A DNA stretch of 64,000 nt from Datisca glomerata (Eukaryota > Streptophyta > Magnoliopsida > Cucurbitales > Datiscaceae): positions 1,969,023 to 2,033,022 of the forward strand of contig QANY01013250.1 in NCBI GenBank assembly GCA_003255025.1, in the 5' to 3' direction. The notes beneath the pieces were generated by a model. That model was not told where the DNA came from, made no database searches, and worked only from the letters and a program-made list of their open reading frames with translations. Shown here in pieces: positions 56,106-64,000 of this stretch. Within the stretch, counting starts at the first letter, position 1; every line of letters begins with the position of its first letter. Position numbers and translations under genes: made by a program.

Positions 56106-57440
56106 CTTTCAAAATCTCTCTATGTGGTGTCATTAAAGTTTCTTGTTTAATGGATTAAGAAAAAATGCTTAATTTAGCGATGGGTTTGGTTAAGAATTTT
56201 GGGGTTTTATAATTAAGGCAAAAGGTGGGGGATATATATATATATATATATATATTTGCATCATTGTATCTATATTTATTAAAAATAAAGTAGTATCATA
56301 AATTCTGGTCAATATTTTGATGAAATAATTAATATTAATGTTCGTTTTAAAACTCATAAATAAATACAGAAAGATACAGAGGAATCGTGACAATATATGG
56401 TTGGTTTTAATGCCCGTGATTCATAATATTTCAGTTATCAAGCTTGCCAACAAATATAAGACTACACGAAATTAATCAATTGAAACCCTATTTTTAGAGA
56501 ATTTCAAATATTTAATATAAGGGAAATTATTTAATTTGACTAAGAAAAAAATGTTTAACCTTAGTAGGGAGACAGGTGGTTTTGATATTATCTGCTCGCA
56601 ACCAGAAAATATGCCTATTTATCATTCACATTATTATTATCCTTCACATTGCTTGGCTTTATTTATATATGTGTAAGGTCAATTGTAGTGTCTTGCACGT
56701 TAGACTTTACCTATTAACAATACTAAAAATGGCCACGTTTAGTTTAATTAATTAATTCTAACTTATACAATGGGCAGAAGTTAAGGGTTATTTCCTCTTG
56801 TCATTCATTTTTTTATAAATAAAAGTTTTATTGCAACAAAAAAACTACAAGGGATATACACAAGAAGGCCACAAAAACAAACGGTCACAAAAAAATACTA
56901 TAGAAGAAATAAATATAAGAACTCGTTAGTTACCATCTAATTGTAAATATGTGATTAGATAAAGACCTCTAAATTTGTAATTTTTTACTCTCTTTACTAT
57001 ATGGATATTTTGTTTTACTCCACAAACTATCTCTAGTTGTGCTAGTAATTACAATTCAATCTTGTTAATGATTGTCTAATATAATGTAGAAATAGGGTTT
57101 CTATGTGGGATTACTTGTATTTTACACATCAAATCACCCAAAATTAAGTTAATTATCATAATTTTTTATTAGAAAAATGGTGTTAAAAAGTTATGCATAT
57201 TTCATGGCTTAAATGACATATTTGTTTAATTTTAATTAATATTTATTTCATTCGTATTAGTTGGTTGAGCTGTCAAATCTTCATTGATCATTTTATGCTG
57301 AAATGAACTATAGGAATATTAAATTTTAATTATAAAAGAGAAATAAATACAACGCTAGCTTATTAGATTTAGTAATATTTTAGTTCACTTGGTGATGAAT
57401 AAGTTCATGCATGGTACATGGTTAGCCATGATTGACTCTT
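56106..57440. repeat. Module Z2, right part (end of unit 2)
   Basis: Matches 16640-18145 colinearly, apart from the MITE at 16960-17183, which is absent. A (TA)n run lies at 56231-56256. The match ends at GATTGACTCTTG (57429-57440). No gene is seen; the 67-codon minus-strand frame at 56190-56393 overlaps the microsatellite. Confidence 0.8.
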
Positions 57441-59593
57441 GACGTTGACCTCCTTGCAATTGTATTTAAATTAATTGACATATTAAGAACCTAATTAATC
57501 CCATAATTATTCCTTAAACAAATTATTAATTAGTTACGTGTTGTAACTTTAAATCTTTAGTGTGCTTGTATCTAAATAATAATCAAACAAAATACTAAGA
57601 TTAAAGCTAATTAATTTGAGGAATCAGGACAACAGATAAAAATGAAAAAAACGAAAAATAAAATACAAAGTTATTACTTAAAAATGGTGAACATACAATA
57701 GATAATGTAAGATAGCTTAGATATCTTATTAATATTAGAAATTAATATATTCATATAAAAATTGGGAGTAATATTAAAGGTATATAGGTTAGGATAGCTT
57801 AGATAGCAATTAAAGGATAAAATCATGTTTCGTCCAAATGTGATAAAGTTGTAAAGAATTATGAATAACTTTGTGTACAATTAAAGAACAAAACTTTGCT
57901 GCCTAATTATTCTTCTTATAGTTTTTGTTTCATATAAGAACTTGCTATATACTATACGTATTCTGTCATACTATACAATTGTATAAGCTATATCAATAAG
58001 TAGTTGATTTTGTGATAAGACTTTTAACCTATATCTACTGCATCGATATTTGACATGAGTTCAAGTACGCATATATAGCTGCTTGTTAGGATTAAACGAC
58101 CTACTGCTAAAACTGCAAATGGCGTGTGTGAGTGGTGACCTTAAGCAATGCTCTATATGATAGGTTTGTGAAATAATCTATAGTAATAAAAAAATGGATA
58201 TTGTGATTTGTCATTAATGGTAAGAATTACTTCTCAACTATGCATATATTAATTATAGTGGAGGAAGAGAAATCAACATAGCAAATGAAAAATTAAACTG
58301 CCATTAAGACAGGGAATACTGATTTATTTAATAAAAAGAAACCATATGTATGTATCATTATTTAATTTTCTCATATATGGTTGAATTGTTGAGGTCATTT
58401 ATGTCGGTAGAACTTTTATAGCAAACTCATTTACTAGAGTTTTATTCGAATCTTACCAAACCTGTATGATTAGAGGGTCAAATTTCATCACTTTTTATTT
58501 GATAAAAATTAAAAAAAATTAAAATTTGATCTAAATTATAGTAAATATATATATATTTCAAAATATTACACTGATCCCAGTGATATTTTATCTTTAGATA
58601 CTTATACTTTCCTTGTCCATGGAATGGAATACTTTTTTTTGGGTAATATTAGATGAAATGTTTAGTAAAGTTTTTTTTAAACAAAATCTTTAGTAAAGTT
58701 ATGCATATATATTCACGTTGATACGTTATTGCTAGCATTGAGATAAGTATTATTTTTTTCTCGCTCTTAACTAAAAATCTTTTGAAATACTAAAAAAAAA
58801 CCATTTATATTTGGCCAACGTGTATATATTATTTAGGCAATATTATGTAGAACCAAATTTGGGTCCAATATCTTCACACTTGACGAAAGTGACGGGTCCA
58901 ATATTCAAAATGAGACTGAGCAACAATGGTAGCCGTCGTCGTCGACTCGACCCGTCGTTTGGTGGGAATCCGGAAAAATTCAAAATCCAGCGGAGACAAT
59001 TCTACTGACCTGTCCCCCCCACATACATGTAGTCATACGCAATCTCGTTTGAACCACAGAATACGACTCCCTAACCTTTTAACACGTGGCACATCATTCC
59101 TACGTGGCACCATTTTCTTTTTTCTGAGCAAGATCGCTATGAACAAAAGGTGGATTTTATACATCTAGCCCCTCGTTAAAAATACGAATGAACCACTTTA
59201 GTATATATATAGTAAAGACAAAAAAGTAATAAAAAACACAAAAACTTACTTTTCATGATATTTAGACCGAACTCATATCATCTATTAAAACTGAACTTAA
59301 AACTTTAAATGAAAATAACATAACTCATATTGAGATTCTTAATCATAAAGAATAGATGAAGATGTCAAACTTCAATAATTATTTTCTTTCAAATATTCTT
59401 AGATACAATCAATTATATAATACGATGTCATCTGATATTAAAAATAACAACCTATATTGAGTCATGTATAAAAATTTAAAAAAACACGATTTATGAGTCC
59501 AACCATATTATTTCATGGGGATGAATATAAAAAAATAAAAGAAAAAGGTAACGTGTAGAAAGCAAAAGATATATTTTGACAAAATAAAAAAGA
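57441..59593. other. Intergenic region upstream of the GT92 gene
   Basis: Mostly AT-rich sequence without repeats shared inside the window. A GC-richer stretch at 58850-59110 contains CGTCGTCGTCGACTCGACCC and the motif pair described separately. The two overlapping frames at 58811-59168 lack any recognisable domain. The far upstream promoter probably lies here. Confidence 0.5.
59082..59108. promoter_or_regulatory. Two ACGTGGC (G-box/ABRE-like) motifs
   Basis: ACACGTGGC at 59082-59090 and TACGTGGC at 59101-59108, 19 bp apart, about 0.5 kb upstream of the GT92 TATA box. Such pairs bind bZIP factors in plant promoters. Whether they act on this gene is inference. Confidence 0.4.
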
Positions 59594-59606
59594 GATATAT
59601 AAAACC
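59594..59606 (+). promoter_or_regulatory. TATA box of the GT92 gene
   Basis: GATATATAAAACC lies about 240 bp upstream of the preferred start codon at 59841. It predicts transcription starting near 59625-59640, giving a leader of about 200 bases (about 100 after removal of the possible intron). Confidence 0.55.
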
Positions 59607-59621
59607 AAGTAGAGGCAGCCT

Positions 59622-59634
59622 GTGACGCAGTCAC
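59622..59634. promoter_or_regulatory. Inverted repeat GTGAC-GCA-GTCAC
   Basis: A 13-base palindrome-like site containing TGACG, about 16-28 bp after the TATA box, at or next to the predicted transcription start. It could be a bZIP or TGA factor site. Function unproven. Confidence 0.35.
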
Positions 59635-59693
59635 AAACCCCATGCTCATGAACCTCTACAACCTCCACTTCCAGACATTCCATGAAACAGAGA

Positions 59694-59793
59694 GTAAGTC
59701 ATTATACTAATTTAAATTAATTTGATTATTTATAAAATCCAATGGTTCTATTTAGAAATTTGCAATTACCAATCAGTTTTTATTTACTAATAG
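59694..59793 (+). other. Possible intron near the 5' end of the GT92 gene
   Basis: GTAAGT at 59694 and TATTTACTAATAG ending at 59793 fit plant splice signals. The 100 bases between are AT-rich, unlike the flanking sequence, and of normal plant intron length. Splicing would remove the ATG at 59742. It would also join an upstream ATG (59642) in frame with the main coding sequence (17 codons plus one base, then 15 more codons). Unspliced, the ATG at 59642 heads a 22-codon upstream ORF (59642-59710). Confidence 0.5.
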
Positions 59794-59840
59794 GGAACCA
59801 CCACTTCCTTAACCATTCGTTTTCTTCCCTTCAAGAAACT

Positions 59841-61592
59841 ATGCGTCGCAAACCCCATTCTTCCTTCTTCTTTTCTTTGGCTCTTCTTCTTTCCTTCTCT
59901 TTATTCTCCTTCTTTCTCTCTCGCCATGCCCTCTCTGGCAATCCCCTTCTTATTCCCTCTTTTATCCCTTCTCAACTCTCTGCCCGTTCCCATACCAACT
60001 CCCTTTTCGATGTCAATTTCGCCATCCAAGAAGGTTTTGTTCATGACGATCAGTTCAGCCACAGGTCTCGCCGTGTTTCTTCTATCAAGGACGTTGACTC
60101 TGCCGTCGTCTTCTCTGCTTCTGTTCTTTTTCCTGACTGGGAGATTCTTTTGATTGTTTCGCCGGACAGTCCGTTGTCGCCGCGTTCCGTCGATGATCAT
60201 GTTTGCGTTTTCCAGAATAATGCCACTTCTCCAGCGAGTTTTTCCGGGATTTTGCCATTCAATAACAGGAAGACGGTCAAGTGCCTCATGCCTAACAGCG
60301 TTCGTCGTCTTCGTCCGTTCTTGCAGCCGATTCTGAGGACGTCATCGGAGAAAGAGTCGCCGACGACGAAACCAACTGCTGAGCTGATGAGATGGACTTT
60401 CCTTGCGTATGAAGCTTTATCGACGGATGACGACGTCGTCTTGTTCGTCAAGGGAGTGAACCATCGTCAGGGTACCAGAGCCAACCGCTCACCGAGCGAG
60501 TTCAGGTGCGTGTTTGGCGACACAGGTAAGGGTAACGTCGTCAGAACCATCGTTACAAGCTCAATGCAAGAGGTATTCAGGTGTTCCCATCCCGATTTAA
60601 CTGCGGCGGTTAGTTCTGGCGGGCAAGACGAACCGATCAAAATCTCCCTGGAAATCGTGGGCGAGAACAGTCTCGTGGTCCCCTCAGTAGCGTATTACAC
60701 GCCTCGGAGTAAAATAGAAAACACAGAGCCGAAATCATTATTGTGCGCATGTACTATGGTTTACAACGTTGGAAAGTTCTTGAAGGAATGGGTGATTTAC
60801 CATTCCAAAATCGGAGTGGACAAGTTCATTCTGTATAACAACGATAGCGAAGACGATCTTGAAAGCGTGGTTAAAGAGCTTAACGAACAAGGCTATGAAG
60901 TAGAATCGTTGCTTTGGATTTGGCCAAAGACGCAAGAAGCTGGATTCTCCCACAGTGCCATCTACGCCAAGAGCTCCTGCACCTGGATGATGTACGTTGA
61001 TGTTGACGAATTCGTTTTCTCTCCTTCGTGGAGAAATTCTCTGCAACCATCCAAAGAAATGCTCAAATCACTACTACCATCGCCGCAGCGTGGGATAAGG
61101 ACTGGTCAAGTTTCGATTAAATGCAACGAGTATGGACCGTCAAATCGACGGTCACATCCGACGGAGGGTGTAACTCAGGGCTACAATTGTCGCCGACGAG
61201 TAGAGCAGAGGCACAAATCAATAGTGTTATTGGAGGCAGTGGGCTCATCGTTACTGAACGTGATACACCATTTTGAAATGAAGAGCAGTTACACAACAAA
61301 GCAAGTGAGCTTGGAAGACGGAGTGGTGAATCACTACAAGTACCAAGCATGGCCGGAATTTCAAACGAAGTTCAGGAGGAGAGTATCGGCGTACGTAGTA
61401 GATTGGACAAAAGCAGAGAATCTGATGTCGAAGGATAGAGCACCTGGATTAGGGTATGAAGCAATAGAGCCCAAAGGATGGACCCATAAGTTTTGTGAGG
61501 TTAGGGATGATCGGTTAAGGTTGTTAACTCAAAGATGGTTCGGTTCTCATACATCAAACGGATACGTCATGGCTTGGCAGAGTCAGAGATAA
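59841..61592 (+). CDS. Glycosyltransferase family 92 protein (At1g27200-like)
   Basis: A 583-residue plant GT92 (DUF23) protein, probably a type II membrane protein of the Golgi that transfers sugar from a nucleotide-sugar to a glycan. Residues 2-6 are basic, about 8-27 form the signal anchor, and about 300-550 the catalytic domain. That domain starts L-L-C-A-C-T-M-V-Y-N, then has E-W-V-I-Y-H, G-V-D-K-F-I-L-Y-N-N-D-S-E-D-D, and the metal-binding D-V-D at 387-389 in M-Y-V-D-V-D-E-F. Related GT92 proteins include the GALS galactan synthases, but this one looks closer to At1g27200; its substrate is unknown. The frame is open upstream to ATG 59742. I prefer 59841 because M-R-R-K then a hydrophobic segment is the usual start and the upstream part looks intronic. 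No stop or frameshift; base composition is far less AT-rich than the surroundings. Confidence 0.93.
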   Translation: MRRKPHSSFFFSLALLLSFSLFSFFLSRHALSGNPLLIPSFIPSQLSARSHTNSLFDVNFAIQEGFVHDDQFSHRSRRVSSIKDVDSAVVFSASVLFPDWEILLIVSPDSPLSPRSVDDHVCVFQNNATSPASFSGILPFNNRKTVKCLMPNSVRRLRPFLQPILRTSSEKESPTTKPTAELMRWTFLAYEALSTDDDVVLFVKGVNHRQGTRANRSPSEFRCVFGDTGKGNVVRTIVTSSMQEVFRCSHPDLTAAVSSGGQDEPIKISLEIVGENSLVVPSVAYYTPRSKIENTEPKSLLCACTMVYNVGKFLKEWVIYHSKIGVDKFILYNNDSEDDLESVVKELNEQGYEVESLLWIWPKTQEAGFSHSAIYAKSSCTWMMYVDVDEFVFSPSWRNSLQPSKEMLKSLLPSPQRGIRTGQVSIKCNEYGPSNRRSHPTEGVTQGYNCRRRVEQRHKSIVLLEAVGSSLLNVIHHFEMKSSYTTKQVSLEDGVVNHYKYQAWPEFQTKFRRRVSAYVVDWTKAENLMSKDRAPGLGYEAIEPKGWTHKFCEVRDDRLRLLTQRWFGSHTSNGYVMAWQSQR

Positions 61593-62344
61593 GTCACGTT
61601 ACTGTGTTAACAGCAATACATACAAAAAAAATTAGAGACCTGTCTGTCTCCCTCCCTGTTAACAGTGACTCGTAAAAGTATGCTACTGTTAACTAACGAT
61701 GACGTAGATTTTTTTTGGTATATAATTCAATAGTTATAAACACGTATGAATCATAGGTGAAAATAGAGATAAAGCTTTTGATTTTATTTGTTAAAGTTTT
61801 TTTATTGTTTTTTTTAATTTTGCTTTGAACCAAATTCTGATAATTTGTAACTACTCTTTTTTTAATACCAGAAGATTAAAGAAGGAATAGGAATCGCTTC
61901 ATTCTCAATGCATTTTTGTTCCCTTTTCTTTTACTTAAAGAATCAAATTAATAATGCTAAAATGTTTTATATGCTACCAATCTCTTGGTAGAAATAGTTA
62001 GCGAATGAGAATTATTGATTGCTAAAAATAAGAAATCAAATTAATTATGTATTGGATATTGAAATGAGAGTTTATTAAGCAATAAAAAATAAAAATAAGA
62101 AATCCATCCAACGTCGCCTCCCCTAGGTATGGTCAATTTTGTATATTGAAAAAGACAAATAATTAATTAATTGAAGGAATTTCAGGCTTCATCTACATTT
62201 TAATGACGTCATTAATGGGTCATAATGTTAGTCAACTGGTGATTTGGAACATTTCCTTCCAAAAGGATTAGGATTTATGTCTAGAGTGTAATAAGTTACG
62301 CCAATTCGCCAATTATCATACGTTCTCATAAGAAAATCTGTACC
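61593..62344 (+). other. 3' flank of the GT92 gene
   Basis: No further gene. A T-rich stretch at 61795-61820 and AATAAA at about 62084 could serve 3' end formation, but the latter is nearly 500 bases from the stop codon. The true poly(A) site cannot be fixed from sequence alone. Confidence 0.4.
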
Positions 62345-62675
62345 CCTCCTTTTTATTCAACCAATCTCCCTCCCTCCCTCTCTCCCTCCATCCACTTCTC
62401 TCTCCCTCCATCCACTTCTCTCTCTCCCTCTCCCTCTCCCTCTCCCTCTCCCTCTCCCCCTCTCCCCCTCCCGCTCTCCCGCTCTCCCGCTCTCCCTCTC
62501 CCTGTCCCTCTCCCTTTCCCTCCCTCATTCTCCTTCTCTCTCCCTCTCCCCCCTCTCTCTTTCCCTCTCCCTCTCCCTCTCCCTCCCTCCCTATCTCTCT
62601 CTCTCCCTCACTCTCGCTCTCTCTCTCTCACACACATAAGCGCGCGCACACACACTCTCTCTCACACACACACGA
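62345..62675. repeat. CT-rich microsatellite block
   Basis: CTCCCT, CTCTCC and CCCTCT runs from about 62365 to 62620, then CACACACA and CTCTCT runs to about 62672. It lies about 0.8 kb downstream of the GT92 gene. The minus-strand Glu-Arg-rich frame across it (62316-62528) is repeat-derived. Confidence 0.9.
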
Positions 62676-62926
62676 TATGACGTTATATATTATTTTTTAC
62701 TTGCTTAATTATTTCTATTAATATGATTCTCCACCCAACTGACTAGTTATTGTTATGTTTGATTATTTCTCTATATCTTTGATTTTTTTAATTCGTGAAT
62801 CTGATGTATAAGTTTTTATTAGGTTTTGTTGAGGTACTTCGTAAGGCTTTTTGTGAGGCTGTGAATCTCGGATGTTAGGGTAGCTTTTGAAAGGCAATAA
62901 TAGTTAAGAGTTAAACTTTATAGGAG

Positions 62927-64000
62927 CACTACTACAAAAATGGGATACAATGACACCACCTATTTAGTACAATGACAGTTTTACAAAACCTGTAAAAAAA
63001 AGGTGTTGGATGAGGTAATTTTGATAATATGACACTATTGTTATTAACTGTCATAAATGTCTTACCTACGATGACAGTGTGAAAATAGACTATCATCATT
63101 TTATAGTATAAAAACTCGCTTATTAGCCAAAGTTTATTTTATTTTCAAAAATGCCATCTTATTTAAGCCATCCTAATATCATCTTTTACACTTCTTTTTC
63201 CCTTTCCTAAACTTGAACCCAGAGTCCACATCTCTCTCTCTCTCTCAATCTCGATCCATCGATCTCTCTCTCTCTCCACTATTACATATTAGGCCTACAA
63301 TGACAACCATATATATAGTATAATGACAGTTCTTAAAAATATGTCAAAGGAAGATGGTGTGAGGTGGGATAATTTTGATAAAATGACAGTTAATAAATAC
63401 TTGTCATCAACGTCTACCTATTATGACAAGTATTTCTTACACTGTTATAAAAAAGTTCTCTCATTTTAGATACAATTTATTTATAAGTTGATGTTATTAC
63501 CTAAAGTTATCTCTATGTACAAAAATACCAAGTATATAATCTAACGCTAATAGTTAAAATCTCATTTTTCATCTCTCTCTCAGAGTCGCGCATGAAGCTC
63601 TCTCTCTCTCTCTGTCTCTCCCTCCCTCCCTCCCTCTCCCTATCTCGTCACTCTCTCTCCCTCTCCCCCCCTCACTCTCTCCCTCTCTCTCCCTCACTCT
63701 CTCTCTCACTCTCTCCCTATCTCTCTCACTCTCTCCCTATCTCATAGCCCTAGGTCGCACGAAGTCGAGCTCGCCACCACGGAAGTCGTAGCTTCGTTCT
63801 TTTCCAAAATTTCCATTTGATTAAAGGTAACTTTTGAATCTGAAATTGATTTATAATAATTAGGGGTTTATAGTGGATTTCTACATTTTGGAGGTCTATG
63901 ATGATTTCTGTGCTTTATCTGATTCTAGATTTTGATATTTTTCTCAAGATTTTTGGAAACAGTAACCGCCAAAAATTTCATACTAAAAATGGTAAGCTTT
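62927..64000 (+). mobile_element. Start of a CACTA (En/Spm-type) element, runs off the window
   Basis: CACTACTACAAAAAT at 62927 is the classical CACTA terminus. Subterminal words follow, such as ACAATGACAG (about 62970), ATAATGACAGTT (about 63320), AATGACAGTTAATAAATA (about 63380) and TGTCAT in both orientations, as expected for transposase binding sites. CT-rich runs occur at about 63225-63280 and 63590-63745. The last 250 bases resemble a 5' UTR with a possible intron start (AAAGGTAACTTTTG at about 63822). No transposase coding sequence is reached, and the opposite terminus is outside. Confidence 0.8.

Noticed and set aside
58811..59168. Two overlapping frames upstream of the GT92 gene
   Set aside because: No domain, mixed low-complexity sequence, and overlapping each other in different frames.
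59742..59840. ATG at 59742 as the GT92 start
   Set aside because: It lies in AT-rich sequence bounded by consensus splice sites, and the basic residues plus membrane anchor begin right after ATG 59841.
62316..62528. Glu/Arg/Gly-rich frame on minus
   Set aside because: Translation of the CT-rich microsatellite.

Overview
This is nuclear DNA of a flowering plant, most likely a dicot: AT-rich, with spliceosomal-type introns, plant Ty1/copia and Ty3/gypsy (Tat/Ogre) retrotransposons, hAT and CACTA DNA transposons, MITEs and one plant-type Golgi glycosyltransferase gene. The species cannot be named from the sequence. Only one gene looks like an intact host gene: a glycosyltransferase family 92 (GT92) gene at 59841-61592 (+). 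Nearly everything else is a layered graveyard of transposable elements. No CRISPR array, operon, tRNA or rRNA gene was seen.

Layout. (1) 1-10302: copia fragments. A forward copia 3' end (RNase H tail, polypurine tract, 2 kb LTR) faces an inverted copia 5' LTR with its primer-binding site (3270-5267). That LTR is inserted inside the integrase reading frame of an older minus-strand copia element (5268-8834, with its own 5' LTR and PBS). A third, plus-strand copia remnant (RT/RNase H, PPT, 3' LTR) lies at 8961-10302. (2) 10545-57440: my reading is an old tandem segmental duplication. Unit 1 is 10545-18149 (about 7.6 kb). Unit 2 starts at about 18150 and has been swollen to about 39 kb by insertions. 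Unit 1 carries a solo LTR (13301-14275) and a MITE (16960-17183) at sites that are empty in unit 2. (3) Inside unit 2, a minus-strand copia element (3' LTR 19360-20645, pol and gag 20657-24315, truncated 5' LTR 41765-42420) was split by Ogre-type sequence (25130-41762). The Ogre copy has an LTR, a PBS, an extra ORF1 with a plant-mobile-domain-like part, gag, protease, RT/RNase H, a second RNase H, integrase and a 3' tandem-repeat array; all frames are broken. (4) Also in unit 2: a hAT element carrying an intact BED zinc-finger ORF (46008-47895), and a second Tat-lineage gypsy element (48373-54940, minus) with a spliced antisense gene (49688-51691, plus). (5) 57441-64000: promoter region and GT92 gene, CT-rich microsatellites, and the start of a CACTA element at 62927 that runs out of the window.

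How the parts relate. The transposon proteins are remnants of replication machinery (capsid, protease, RT, RNase H, integrase) and carry stops, frameshifts, internal deletions or lost catalytic residues. The GT92 gene is independent of them. I see no evidence for a new multi-gene biological system. The most interesting items are the antisense intron-containing gene inside the Tat element, the short BED-finger ORF of the hAT element, the satellite-like array in the Ogre 3' region, and the duplication that gives empty and occupied site pairs. All homology and percent statements come from reading by eye; no alignment or database search was run.
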